Positions 1 to 11,300 of a stretch of 60,000 nucleotides of DNA are shown here, piece by piece (within the stretch, counting starts at the first letter, position 1; each line of letters starts with the position of its first letter). Under the pieces are notes generated by a model. The model was given only the letters and a program-made list of their open reading frames with translations. It was not told the origin of the DNA and searched no databases. Source of the DNA: Antedon mediterranea. Taxonomy: Eukaryota; Echinodermata; Crinoidea; Comatulida; Antedonidae. A program made the position numbers and the translations under genes. Where the stretch lies: assembly GCF_964355755.1 (NCBI RefSeq), contig NC_092670.1, positions 895,001-955,000 on the forward strand, written 5' to 3'.

Positions 1-345
1 TATTGCACTCTACATTGTTGTTTTCTAGTGTCTTCATGTTAGTATACTGTATATATTATATATTGGTATTTATTCAAATTCAACATATATATTAAAACAT
101 AGCAGCAAAAATGCTAAATTGAGTTCTAATTTACATGAGGTAAAAAGGTACAGCATACAAATGAATAAATAGATAAACTAAATCAAAACGATAAAGTCAA
201 ACAGACATAAAAATGAGTTTTATAATTTATATACATTCACACATTCAAGGCTTGATTAAAGCATTGTACTATACAGTATTTTCTATATAAGAATACAAAT
301 ATGATTACATACAGTAATGCAGAAGGGTAGGGCATTACTTGTCTA
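1..345. other. Histone-repeat spacer, left edge
   Basis: AT-rich non-coding DNA. The part from about 280 to 345 resembles 11335-11402, which lies downstream of the first H2A gene. The window therefore probably starts inside a longer histone array, in the spacer that follows an H2A gene lying outside it. No gene is seen here. Confidence 0.55.
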
Positions 346-1757
346 CAGTGGTGGCGCCAGGTTTTGCCCGACGGGGGAGGGGGGGGGGCGCGAATTCCCC
401 GACGGGGGGGGGGGGGCGTACGCGCGAAAGAGGGGGTGGGTTTGGGAGCCTCAGAAAATTTTGAAAAAATAGATGCTTACACACTGTTTAATAGGCTAGA
501 GCAACTGTTTCCATTACATTTAATAACAATGTCACATAATGTTAAATTTAAATAAATCCTTCCTAAATCTTTTCGACGAACTAATAATAAACTTTGATCG
601 AAAAACACTTCAAACGAAATGAACATTTGGTAATGCGGCACTCTGAAAATTCCTCGATTGTGCATGTGTTTAGTGTACGACTGTGCTTTGGTGGTCTGTT
701 AACCTCAGATATATACCCTATAGCCGGGTGAATAACTCATTGTAATTTAGTATACAATGATTGCCGTAATCGCCGTGTCTATAACACAAATCAATAAAAT
801 GCCAAATACGCCACACACGTTTTTTCGGCCGTGTACATAGAACAAGACATTTCATGTTTATGTTATGCCTATGAAATAATAATAAAAAGAACATCATGTT
901 TCTCGTTTTTTTATCGTTTATACTGCATACCATTATATAAAAAACCTTCATAGGCGAGAAAAAAGTTCACGATATTACACTCTACTCTGTACAGGGGTGT
1001 AAATATACAGGCCCACGCTAACGCTTGCACACGGACCAGGGCGGAAAATGGTGTATTTTTGGAGAGTGATGACGTCAGCATTCACACGAGGAGCGAGCTA
1101 AGACAACGTGATGCTGGTAGTGGGAGCATGCATGTGTTTTGAAAATAACTCAGTTGTGGGTATTTTCCGAAGATTTTAAATCGCGTTTTCTTTTTAAACT
1201 CTTGAATTCATAAATAGTAATTAAACTCTTAGCTCTTTCACTATGTAGGCCTATTTACACAACTATAGCTCTAGCCTACTCTTCTTAATTAAAAGAGTCA
1301 AGTGCGTCGAATCCGCGTCTAGCGACGGTCGGGAGTTTGGTGCATCTTTTTTTCCCCTTTAGAATTAAGTGGGGGGGGGGGGGGGGGGGGGTTGCTAGCC
1401 ACCCTATTCACCCCCCTAGATCGAGATTTGTGCGCGAAAAGAAACGTGAACAGACCCTGTTTTATGGTTAGGGCCAACCGCTTCCTTTTTCCCAATCGAA
1501 CCCCCACCCAAACCCCTTTAATCGACAGCGAACATATACGCGGTACACCAATGGTTATTGGTAAATTGAAACAATTCGTACACTCAACCGCGAGAACATA
1601 ACTCGTACCTTTATCCCTGTATGAACGTACGTCGATGCGTAGTTGCAAATGAATTTCCGATTTTCGCCTGGAATCTGAAAAATACACATTTTGGTCCCTG
1701 GATGTAATAAGATCTTTGCCCTCTCCCCCCCCCCCCCCCCCGCTGGCGCCACCACTG
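346..1757. mobile_element. TIR DNA transposon, non-autonomous, with long G and C tracts
   Basis: The ends form a perfect 15-bp terminal inverted repeat, CAGTGGTGGCGCCAG at 346-360 and its complement at 1743-1757. Long G-runs (around 371-388, 405-416, 1371-1391) and a C-run (about 1724-1741) lie inside the ends and in the interior. The second histone repeat lacks the element at the matching position (11391-11402 reads straight from the same left flank into related DNA). The CAGTGG start resembles hAT-type termini, but no clean 8-bp target duplication is visible, so the superfamily is uncertain. No transposase was recognised; small open frames inside have no recognisable domain. Confidence 0.7.
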
Positions 1758-2515
1758 CAACCCCATTTTTACATAACACTGTACAATTTAATTTTGTCGA
1801 ATTAAGCACAAAGGAAGCCTGTATTAAACCTGTATACCAGAGGTAATTTACTTCACATTTATTTTAATATCCAGTGCATAAAATACACAATATTAAGTAT
1901 TTTTCTATTATATATTAAGTATTAGTGGCAATTAATATCATAAATAAATAAATAAATAAATAAATAAATATCATTTGCTTAAATGTATGATTCAATAACG
2001 AATTTTAAAATGGTTTCAATGTTGCAGTTGGTGAATTCCTTATAAACATTTATATTCGTCGACTTAGGTGTTTGCTGGTATATATGTTTTATGCAGAAAG
2101 AAGACAAATCTATAGTAAAAATCTTCAAAAAAATAAAAATAAAACATGACATCAATACAGAAATCAACTCTTTTCAGATTGTGTCCAAGCTATTCACATA
2201 TTCAAGCAAAACACAACACAAATATTGTTATACATCTTTAAATGCTTTTTAAACAACCGAATATCAAGCGAAAGTTTCCAATTTCGTACATTTGTTGGTC
2301 ATTAATGTTGTTTAATTACCATTATTGAATAATAATGTATGTTTATAATGTCTAAAACATACTAAAAGTGTAATTTTACGTATAATGGCGTTAGGAATAA
2401 ACACATTTTGAAAGAAAAAAATATGCTGTATCATAAAATAACTTTTATAAAAAAGTATAGATTGAAGCATTTATTGAGGAAAAATAAAAATATAGTTTAA
2501 AATTAGTTTTAAAGT
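1758..2515. other. Spacer upstream of H1 (copy A)
   Basis: Non-coding AT-rich DNA with an (AAAT)n microsatellite near 1943-1970. From about 1806 it is similar to 11405-11930 in the second histone repeat, so it is ordinary repeat-unit spacer. No gene is seen. Confidence 0.6.
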
Positions 2516-2523
2516 TAATGAAA

Positions 2524-2640
2524 AAACACATTTTTTATGAAATTATCTTTTACCAAAGAGTTTATAAAGCGCGGGGTCTCCCATACTGTACATACAGTGC
2601 TTACAATGCGGTCCGCAACATAATGGCGGCCTATATAAGA
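2524..2640 (+). promoter_or_regulatory. H1 promoter (copy A)
   Basis: An AAACACA motif at 2524-2530 matches the H1 box that characterises replication-dependent H1 promoters. A TATA box (TATATAAG, about 2632-2639) lies about 65 bp before the start codon. Both are repeated at the same relative positions before the second H1 gene (AAACACA at about 11934-11940, TATATAAG at about 12045-12052), which supports function. Confidence 0.65.
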
Positions 2641-2704
2641 ACAGAATCCGGCTAAACTTTTACAATTCGTTCGTTTCGTTCGTACATTTTGCTGACATAT
2701 TGAA

Positions 2705-3271
2705 ATGGCTGATCAAACGAAAGCTAAAAAGAAGGCTGCGCCCAAGAAGCCGGCATCTCACCCGACTTATATCGACATGGTGACTGCTGCAATTGGAGCA
2801 TTAAAGGAGAGAAATGGTTCATCTCGTCAAGCTATTGTAAAATATATCTTAGCTAACTACAAAGTTGATCCGGGCAATATGAAGACTCATCTTCGTATGG
2901 CTCTGAAGAGAGGTGTCGACAACGGTAAACTTGTTCAACCTAAAGGTAGTGGTGCAAGTGGTTCATTCAAGCTAAACCAGGCTGCAGCTAAGGCTGATGC
3001 AGCTGCTAAAGCAAAGAAAGAAAAAGCAAAGAAAAAGGCAGTCGCAGATAAGGAAAAGAAAGTAGCAAAGAAACCAGCTGCAAAGAAGGCTAAGAAACCA
3101 GCAGCTAAGAAGGCAAGTACTAAGTCACCCAAGAAGGCTAAGAAATCCGAGAAGAAGGCTGCCAAGCCAAAGAAAGCCAAGTCTCCTGCGAAGAAGCCAA
3201 AAACTAAGAAGCCGAAAAAGCCAAAGGCTAAGAAGGCTTCCAAGTCACCAAAGAAGGCCACCAAGAAGTAA
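2705..3271 (+). CDS. H1: Linker histone H1 (copy A, intact)
   Basis: A 188-residue linker histone that binds nucleosome linker DNA and compacts chromatin. Residues 1-15 are a basic N-tail. The winged-helix globular domain spans about residues 17-92, from [13 protein letters not shown] through the [10 protein letters not shown] segment typical of H1/H5. The rest is an almost pure Lys/Ala/Pro tail with repeated [10 protein letters not shown] blocks and several SPKK-type sites (for example TKSPKK, SKSPKK) that are usual CDK targets. It is intronless, sits between an H1-type promoter and a histone stem-loop, and heads the H1-H4-H3-H2B-H2A unit. The ATG follows the TATA box by about 65 bp. It is the intact partner of the transposon-broken H1 at 12111. 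Confidence 0.96.
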   Translation: MADQTKAKKKAAPKKPASHPTYIDMVTAAIGALKERNGSSRQAIVKYILANYKVDPGNMKTHLRMALKRGVDNGKLVQPKGSGASGSFKLNQAAAKADAAAKAKKEKAKKKAVADKEKKVAKKPAAKKAKKPAAKKASTKSPKKAKKSEKKAAKPKKAKSPAKKPKTKKPKKPKAKKASKSPKKATKK

Positions 3272-3301
3272 ATTTTATCGACTCATAATTTCAAACCAAA
3301 C

Positions 3302-3317
3302 GGCTCTTTTCAGAGCC
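3302..3317 (+). terminator. Histone mRNA 3' stem-loop, H1 (copy A)
   Basis: GGCTCTTTTCAGAGCC forms the canonical 6-bp stem with a 4-nt loop that is bound by SLBP. It begins 30 bp after the H1 stop codon and is preceded by the usual AAACCAAA context. A short purine-rich element (TAGAGATTTT) downstream is a likely U7 snRNA contact, somewhat shorter than in the other genes. Confidence 0.93.
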
Positions 3318-3339
3318 ACCAAATATACTAGAGATTTTA

Positions 3340-4190
3340 TAGCTTTTTTCCAATAAGTTTTTTTTTTCTTTAAACAACCGAAACATTTTTTACATGCTAA
3401 ATATTATATATTTTTTTCATTATAAAAAATATGAAACTCGACACATTGCAACCCAAAAAAAATTGCATATAGGGAATTATGATACAGTAAATTCAATTTT
3501 ACCATTACACTTACAGAGCCATCATCTAGAAAGATGTTATAGCTTTTTTCAATAACCTGATTACTTTAAACAATTGAAATATTATTTACATGCTAAACAC
3601 AATACACTTGGAAAAAATAAGAATATTCTGTACAAACAGTCAATTGATATAGGAAATTATGATACATTACATTCAATTTTACCATTACAGTAACCGACCA
3701 AATGTTTAACCAATACATATACCATGGAGTAAAGAATACTCCATGCATATACTGTACCTGCATAACAAAATATACTAAATACTGTATTAATTGAAAAAGT
3801 ATTTTCGGTGTAAATGTATGTAAATTCTATCAACTTAAACAAGATGAATATTATTTACTTATAATATATAAATAACCTAACCACAATTTACGACAGTTTT
3901 ACGATTTAGAGAGAATGTTGTACAGTATATTATATGATATTTTTTTTCATTCATTATAAATAAGTCTACACTTAAATTTCCTTTTAATTATTCAATATGT
4001 ATTTGAATGCTTTCGAGTACAGTATAATTAACAGCAAACATAATATAACAGAAATAGAATAAAAGATCCCATGACAAAGAACAAAAAACCGCCATTATTT
4101 GTGTTTCCCACCAAAATTAAAAACAAAAGATGTGGCTTCCTGTTACGTTGACAAGCTGTAGTTACAAAGGTCATGTACACCACTCAGAAT
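3340..4190. other. H1-H4 spacer (copy A)
   Basis: AT-rich non-coding spacer with an internal near-repeat: the segments around 3470-3560 and 3655-3700 share similar short motifs. The matching spacer in copy B (14800-16490) is longer because of an inserted MITE. No gene is seen. Confidence 0.6.
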
Positions 4191-4214
4191 TACGTCCGCA
4201 TTTGCTCTATAAAT
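4190..4214 (+). promoter_or_regulatory. H4 promoter (copy A)
   Basis: TATA-like CTATAAAT at about 4207-4214, 63 bp before the ATG, preceded by TTACGTCCGCATTTGC. The whole block, including the stretch back to about 4080, is almost identical before the second H4 gene (TATA at about 16496-16503). Confidence 0.6.
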
Positions 4215-4273
4215 TCGTCTATTTTTTAAACAATCAGTACATTTCGAATTCGTCGAATAACCTAAAAACTTGA

Positions 4274-4588
<315 letters not shown>

Positions 4589-4621
4589 ACAGTCAACAAC
4601 CACTCTCTACTCAAACCAAAC

Positions 4622-4637
4622 GGCTCTTTTCAGAGCC
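4622..4637 (+). terminator. Histone mRNA 3' stem-loop, H4 (copy A)
   Basis: GGCTCTTTTCAGAGCC begins 33 bp past the stop codon, followed by the purine-rich AAAAAGAGATTTAAAA, which is a typical U7-pairing downstream element. Confidence 0.93.
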
Positions 4638-4659
4638 AACATTTGTACAAAAAGAGATT

Positions 4660-5255
4660 TAAAAGCTTGCTATTTTTTTTTCAATAAGTACACAACAAAT
4701 GCCAAATTGGTGTTTTTTACACAATAATGTTTACAATAATCATAAATATATATAACTACACTCATTGCCTCAGATTTACACATTACAAAACATACATATT
4801 ATCAATTTAAAGTATATACTGTATAAATACAATATTGTAAACCTCGAAACAATATGTATTAACATTCATAATACACTGAGAGGTCCAACATTTAAAGCAA
4901 TTATATTCAAATGTAAATATACTGTAATACTGTACAAATATACTGTAATGTCAAATACAGTAGAGTATTTATAAATACAGTGCAAATAGCCAATGTCTGT
5001 ACAATATGCAACCACAAAATATTCCCACCTATGGCTATTCAAAAACTTTATTAACTTCAAATGCATTTACAAATACAGTATAATGCCAACATTAAAGATG
5101 TACATACAATGTTTATACATGCAATAATATTAATAACTTTCTAATAACTAAAATTTGGAAACAATATGTATTAACATTCATAATACAACAAGAGGTCTAC
5201 AATGTAATAGTGGACATCAATATTGTTTATAACATTTACTTAGATTCCCATATAA
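4660..5255. other. H4-H3 spacer, left part (copy A)
   Basis: AT-rich spacer rich in TACTGTA words. Two similar segments, around 4845-4890 and 5155-5205 (AACAATATGTATTAACATTC in each), form a direct repeat about 310 bp apart. Matching DNA is present in copy B from 16,940 to about 17,800. No gene is seen. Confidence 0.55.
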
Positions 5256-5257
5256 AA

Positions 5258-6655
5258 ATATATATACTGTATAATGTTCTTTGCCTGATGTGTATATATA
5301 TATATCAAGAGATCTTGATATACTGTACAGAGTTGGGTACGACAAGGTAATACTTTGTTTCCAAAGATATTTTACAGCAACCATCGAAGAAAAGGTTCAA
5401 CTATTGATGATGAAATGCTTACAGAAATCCGTTTTGCTGATGACGTGGCCTTGATTTCAACATCAGTTGCAGATATGAAACACCAGCTCTCAAGTCTGAA
5501 TAAGGAGAGTAAATCAATCGGACAACTATGCACAAAGACAAAAAAAATACATGACTAACTTTAACACACAGGAAGACATTGAAATAGAGGGCCGGAAACT
5601 AGAAAAAGTGAAAGAATATAAATATCTTCTAGGACAAACACTGAAAAATGGAAGAAACCACGAAGGAGGAAGTTCTGTTAAGAATAAAAGCAGGATGGAT
5701 GAATTTTGGCAGACACACACATGCTTACTGACAAAAGTATACCAATGTCACGGGTGTCTCGAAAAAAGAGACCTCGAAAACAGAGACCCAGGGTCTCTGT
5801 TTTCAAGAAAAACAGAGACCCTACTAACACGTTTTAATATTACATTACATAGGGGGTCTCTGTTTTCAAGTTTTTCTGGACCTCCTATATAACGTAATAT
5901 TGACTTAATATTAAGAAGTTTTAATGGGGGTATCTGTTTTCGAGTTTTTCTCGAAAACAGAGACCCTCTATATAACGTAATATTGACTTAATATTGAGAC
6001 GTTTTAGTGGGGGGTCGACTCTGTTTTCGAGAAAATCTCGAAAACAGAGACCCCCACTAAAACGTCTCAATATTACGTAATATAGGGGGTCTCTGTTTTC
6101 GAATTCTCGTAAACAGAGACCACCACTAAAACGTCTAAATAATACGTTATAATAGGGGTTTCTGTTTTCGAGATTTTCTCGAAAACAGAGACCCCCACTA
6201 AAGCGTCTCAGACACCCCAAATGTTACTGAGAAAGAAATTATTTAACCAATGTGTGCTATCAACTATGACATATGGTTCAGAGACATGGGCAATAAAAAA
6301 GGAACTTGAACAGAAACTTACAACTACTGTACTCAAAGAGCAATGGAAAGAAAGATGATGAACTTACAGGGTAAATCATCAGAAACAAGTTACAGATATA
6401 ATGGAGAAAGTAAGACAGTCAAAATGGAGATGGGCTGGGCAAGATAATAGATGGACATACAAATTAACAGAATGGCCACCAAGGGTAGGAAAAAAGAAGA
6501 CAGAAAAGAAGGTGGAGAGATGATTTAACAGCATACATTGGAACGGCTGTAAGTTATACAGTACTTGGACAGCAAGAATTAGACAGAAATGGACATGTTA
6601 TGAAGAGGGCTTTATTCTTATGGACATATGGATGAACTATGCCTAGATAGATAAA
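5258..6655 (+). pseudogene. Non-LTR retrotransposon fragment (reverse transcriptase remnant)
   Basis: This is a degraded piece of a LINE ORF2 that is absent from the matching spacer in copy B (about 17815). At about 5330-5372 one frame gives VRQGNTLFPKIF, the reverse-transcriptase QG..SP-type motif. At about 5425-5460 it gives IRFADDVALIS, the catalytic FADD box. It then passes through frameshifts into EIEGRKLEKVKEYKYL and, after a nested insertion (5752-6217), TYGSETWAIKKELEQKL, the familiar post-RT region of this LINE type. The 3' end is a short AGATAGATAAATA-like tail near 6640-6660. Several frameshifts mean no full protein can be made. The flanks TAAAAATA/TAAAAATACC suggest a short target duplication. 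Confidence 0.8.
5752..6217. mobile_element. Nested foldback MITE with iterated GAAAACAGAGACC arms
   Basis: About 466 bp inserted into the LINE remnant. The ends are inverted (GGGTGTCT at 5752 and AGACACCC ending at 6217), flanked by imperfect AATGTCAC / AAATGTTAC. The interior alternates GAAAACAGAGACCC with its complement GGGTCTCTGTTTTC at least four times, separated by ACGTAATATTGAC-type links, so the strand can fold into several hairpins. It has no coding capacity. Confidence 0.65.
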
Positions 6656-6719
6656 TAAAAATACCCAATACAAACTGGAATGATTGTAATTCATTACTAA
6701 TTAATAATAATAATTTATT

Positions 6720-7351
<632 letters not shown>

Positions 7352-7382
7352 GAACATATCTACTTTATTTTCAAACCAAAAA

Positions 7383-7398
7383 GGCTCTTTTCAGAGCC
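7383..7398 (+). terminator. Histone mRNA 3' stem-loop, H3 (copy A)
   Basis: GGCTCTTTTCAGAGCC 32 bp after the stop. The 5' flank is AAACCAAAAGG rather than the AAACCAAACGG seen at the other genes, a difference shared with the second H3 copy. CAAAAGAGATT follows as the U7-type element. Confidence 0.93.
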
Positions 7399-7419
7399 AC
7401 TACTTGTTCAAAAGAGATT

Positions 7420-8320
7420 GTAATAGCTTCTGTCTTGTCTTTTATTTCTAAGGTATTAATAACAGTAACATTATTATACATACAGTATTGGTATTTACTT
7501 CTTCACTATATAACATTTAAATAGGCCTAATATATAATTTTATTGAACGGCACAATTCGAAATGAAGGTACGTTGACTTAAAAATATTCTACAGGTACTA
7601 TTATTTAGATACAGTAGATAAAAAGTACACAATAAACCTACACCTACATTACGATATTACAAGTGGTCAAAGTTACAATAAAAGACTTATAGTGTACTAT
7701 AATTATATAGATGAGGAACTTTTATTTTGACTTAATTTATATACGTACGCGCAGTATTGAAATTATATAAATCCCAATTTGCCATATACAACATGTAACC
7801 AGACAATTACATGTTATTCAAACTAGAAGTTTATTATGAAAAAATTTCATTGTATCATATTTAAGCGAAATAAGATTTTAAAAATATTATAGACATATTA
7901 ATTAAAACCAATAGATACTGATTATGTTTCAATAACATAGTATAAGCTTACTCCAAATATGACAGAGGAAGTAAATGATTCAACAACGAGTAAGATTTAC
8001 ACATAACATTTTGTATACATATAACATTTTGAAAACAATAATGAGATCTACAAAACTAGCAGTGTATATATTCCAGCACAAACTTACAAGATGATTATTC
8101 AAAAACACCTTTTTATTTTATACTACTGTAACACATATTCAAATCACAAGCTTATTTATTCAGAAAAGAACCGTTTGTATTTAAATAATAAATAAGATAT
8201 TTAAATTTTTAAAAAACAGAAAAAAACAATCGGTTATGAACATCCGAAATGGGAAATTTTGTAACAAAGAAAGCAGATTTGTGTATTGTTCCCGTCAATT
8301 ACATTACATAAATTGCGGAG
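7420..8320. other. H3-H2B spacer (copy A)
   Basis: AT-rich non-coding spacer, closely matched by 18620-19650 in copy B except for a ~160-bp insertion there. The last 400 bp before H2B are nearly identical in both copies. No gene is seen. Confidence 0.6.
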
Positions 8321-8327
8321 AATCAAC

Positions 8328-8397
8328 AACCAATGAAAGTGCTTGGTACCATGAAACCTATCGGAACACCTCATTAGCATATCAAAGTCTATAAATA
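8328..8397 (+). promoter_or_regulatory. H2B promoter (copy A)
   Basis: A CCAAT box (about 8329), ATTAGCAT at 8373-8380 and CTATAAATA at 8389-8397. ATTAGCAT differs by one base from the ATTTGCAT octamer that marks H2B promoters and is in the expected place just 5' of TATA. It is retained in copy B (19706-19713). Confidence 0.65.
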
Positions 8398-8464
8398 TTC
8401 CGGCTATCAAGCAAATCATCACTTTTATCTACTGTACTCGTATCGTAGACATCCAACTTTCAAC

Positions 8465-8833
8465 ATGCCACCAAAAACTTCAGGAAAAGCTGCTAAAAAA
8501 GCCGGTAAGGCTAAAGCTGTAAGAACTACTGACAAGAAAAGAAAACGTAAGCGAAAGGAAAGCTACAGCATCTACATCTACAAGGTGTTGAAGCAAGTTC
8601 ACCCAGACACTGGTATCTCAAGCAGAGCCATGGGAATCATGAACAGTTTCGTAAACGATATCTTCGAACGTATTGCAGGAGAAGCATCTCGTCTTGCTCA
8701 CTACAACAAAAAATCTACCATCACCAGCAGGGAAGTCCAGACTGCTGTCCGTCTCTTGTTGCCCGGTGAATTGGCCAAACATGCTGTCTCTGAGGGTACC
8801 AAAGCTGTCACCAAATACACAAGCTCCAAGTAA
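8465..8833 (+). CDS. H2B: Histone H2B (copy A)
   Basis: A 122-residue core histone H2B that dimerises with H2A. The N-tail [18 protein letters not shown] and a basic [19 protein letters not shown] run into the histone fold ([19 protein letters not shown]). The C-terminal helix ends [17 protein letters not shown], with the ubiquitinated Lys of the AVTKYT segment present. The N-tail is deuterostome-like. It is intronless, and the protein is identical to the copy at 19799. Confidence 0.99.
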   Translation: MPPKTSGKAAKKAGKAKAVRTTDKKRKRKRKESYSIYIYKVLKQVHPDTGISSRAMGIMNSFVNDIFERIAGEASRLAHYNKKSTITSREVQTAVRLLLPGELAKHAVSEGTKAVTKYTSSK

Positions 8834-8863
8834 ACGTAGTTTCAATCTAATTTCAAACCAAAC

Positions 8864-8879
8864 GGCTCTTTTCAGAGCC
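8864..8879 (+). terminator. Histone mRNA 3' stem-loop, H2B (copy A)
   Basis: GGCTCTTTTCAGAGCC 31 bp after the stop, followed by GTTCAAAAGAGATTTG as the downstream U7-type element. Confidence 0.93.
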
Positions 8880-8899
8880 ACCCACATGTTCAAAAGAGA

Positions 8900-9660
8900 T
8901 TTGATTTGTAGTTTCTGTGTCTTGTTTGTTTTATATATATTATACTCTTGTTAATAAAATTTTATAAAAACACAATAAACATATTTCTAATATTATTGCA
9001 ATACTGTGTTAACGGTTATTGCAGCAACTATTGACACCCTGGTACCACGACTCATCTGTACTGTATGAAAAATTCTAAATAACTAATGTTTAATTCAAAA
9101 GCCGATAAGTGGACGTAATGCTAAAGCACAGTACAGTAAATCTAAATAATATATACTGTAGCTGTGTGCATAATACTGTAATTATATTTATTTTTCTCGT
9201 CTCACTTTTTATTATTTCATTTTACATTAATGTATTTTAATATTTCTCTATATATTCTGGCTCTTGATAGAAAATGAACAACAATATTGATAAAAGGCAT
9301 GTTCTCTATCTTTGCTTGAAAAAAAAAAACCAATGAAAACACTTATTACCTACATACACTGTTAGTATACAATTGTCTAAAACCTGAACATAAAATCACA
9401 TTATTATACAGTATTAAAACAAAGCGGAATTTAATTCATCCCCGAAAAATAGATTTGACATTGTTGTTGATACTATATAATTAGTACGCCATTTATATAA
9501 TAATGTATCGTATTCATTTCAACATTGAATTAGAAACAAAAATGAATTGGCAGTTAATGACCACCACTACTTTATTAAAACTACAGCACAACATGTCCTA
9601 TTCAAAGTTTTATATTTATACTGTAGTACAGTATTTTATGTTTCATGTTTTGGGGAACAA
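8900..9660. other. H2B-H2A spacer, left part (copy A)
   Basis: AT-rich spacer with scattered TACTGTA words. Only parts near H2B align with copy B. No gene is seen. Confidence 0.5.
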
Positions 9661-9666
9661 ATAAAA

Positions 9667-10213
9667 TTTAGGCCTTTAAATACAATGAGCGGTAATAATT
9701 TAGGCCTATATAAATACAATGAGTGGTAATAATTTAGGCCTATATAAATACAATGAGTGGTAATAATTTAGGCCTATATAAATACAATGAGTGGTAATAA
9801 TTTAGGCCTATATAAATACAATGAGTGGTAATAATTTAGGCCTATATAAATACAATGAGTGGTAATAATTTAGGCCTATATAAATACAATGAGTGGTAAT
9901 AATTTAGGCCTATATAAATACAATGAGTGGTAATAATTTAGGCCTATATAAATACAATGAGTGGTAATAATTTAGGCCTATATAAATACAATGAGTGGTA
10001 ATAATTTAGGCCTATGTAAATACAATAAAAGTGCTAATAATTTAGGCCTATATAAATACAATGAGTGGTAATAATTTAGGCCTATATAAATACAATGAGT
10101 GGTAATAATTTAGGCCTATATAAATACAATGAGTGGTAATAATTTAGGCCTATATAAATACAATGAGTGGTAATAATTTAGGCCTATATAAATACAATAA
10201 AAGTGGTAATAAT
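9667..10213 (+). repeat. 34-bp minisatellite, ~16 copies, each with a TATA-like core
   Basis: A near-perfect 34-bp tandem repeat containing TTTAGGCCTATATAAATACA followed by ATGAGTGGTAATAA, about 16 copies. The first copy has CTTTAAA in place of CTATATAAA. Two copies (near 10013-10045 and at the 3' end) carry AATAAAAGTG in place of AATGAGTGG. The array lies about 400 bp before the H2A start codon. Copy B of the histone unit has no such array. Confidence 0.97.
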
Positions 10214-10532
10214 TAAATGCAGGTAAATACCAAAACCAATATTTAAAATGTATCTATAATATACATAATATTTAGCGCCAACAATGTAACTGCCAATGTA
10301 ATCTCTCCCTACACATAAAATATTTCAAACGGCAAGTTCTCAATTATTCCATTATTTAGCGCCAACAATGTAACTGCCAATTAGTCAGCATATTAAATTC
10401 AATCATTATTCCGGGCGGGAATGACTTCTATTGGTTGATAAAATCAGACATACGGCCAAGCCACTTGAAGCGCGAACGCCTAGCATTGGTCAATCAAAAA
10501 CAGGATACAAACCACTCACAGGGTATATAAAC
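10214..10532 (+). promoter_or_regulatory. H2A promoter and upstream region (copy A)
   Basis: A GTATATAAAC TATA box at about 10523-10532 lies about 76 bp before the ATG. Inverted CCAAT motifs (ATTGG) occur near 10430 and 10485. The motif TTTAGCGCCAACAATGTAAC appears twice, around 10271 and 10356, as a direct repeat about 85 bp apart. It is a candidate E2F-like element (TTTAGCGCCAA resembles TTTSGCGC), which would suit S-phase expression. Confidence 0.5.
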
Positions 10533-10601
10533 TTGAGTAGATTACAAAACTACTTCACTTTGTTCTTGTTCGATTTCTAACCGAAAAAGAAATAACTGTA
10601 A

Positions 10602-10985
<384 letters not shown>

Positions 10986-11012
10986 AGAACACCATCCATT
11001 TTCAAACCAAAC

Positions 11013-11028
11013 GGCTCTTTTCAGGGCC
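11013..11028 (+). terminator. Histone mRNA 3' stem-loop, H2A (copy A), wobble variant
   Basis: GGCTCTTTTCAGGGCC: the 3' arm has G where the other genes have A, giving a U-G wobble in the stem. The same variant is at the second H2A (21916) and in the orphan copy (11239). GTTCAAAGGAGATT follows as the downstream element. Confidence 0.9.
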
Positions 11029-11208
11029 ACCAAATGTTCAAAGGAGATTTAAAAGCATTTTGACTATACTGTAGTATATATTATTTCACTTTATATAGCA
11101 TGGAAATATTGTTATGTCGAAAATGTTAACAATTAATATAGATAGACTATCTGATAACTTAACCACATAACAAACTCCTAGCTAGAAAGTAGGAAGCATT
11201 TGAATTGG

Positions 11209-11300
11209 CCAAGTAAAGAACACATTTTCAAACCAAACGGCTCTTTTCAGGGCCACCAAATGTTCAAGAGATTTAAAAGCATTTTTACTATACTGTAGTA
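11209..11300 (+). pseudogene. Orphan duplicate of the H2A 3' end with stem-loop
   Basis: The stretch beginning GCCAAGTAAAGAACAC repeats the last two codons, stop, stem-loop (GGCTCTTTTCAGGGCC, 11239-11254), downstream element (GTTCAAGAGATTTAAAAGC) and following TACTATACTGTAGTA of the H2A gene that ends about 225 bp upstream. No H2A coding sequence precedes it beyond those codons. It is a short tandem duplication or a remnant of unequal crossover. Confidence 0.85.

Noticed and set aside
1060-1090. Single TGACGTCA site near 1068
   Set aside because: An isolated palindrome inside the TIR element without repetition or a nearby promoter; not enough to call a regulatory site.
1319-1687. 122-codon - strand frame in the first TIR element (PPPPPPP run)
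   Set aside because: The proline run is just the poly-G tract read in reverse; there is no transposase motif and no support in the second histone unit.
2935-3264. Long open frame on the - strand opposite H1 (Phe/Leu/Ala-rich)
   Set aside because: It is a mirror of the Lys/Ala-rich H1 tail; the composition follows from codon bias and there is no start or domain evidence.
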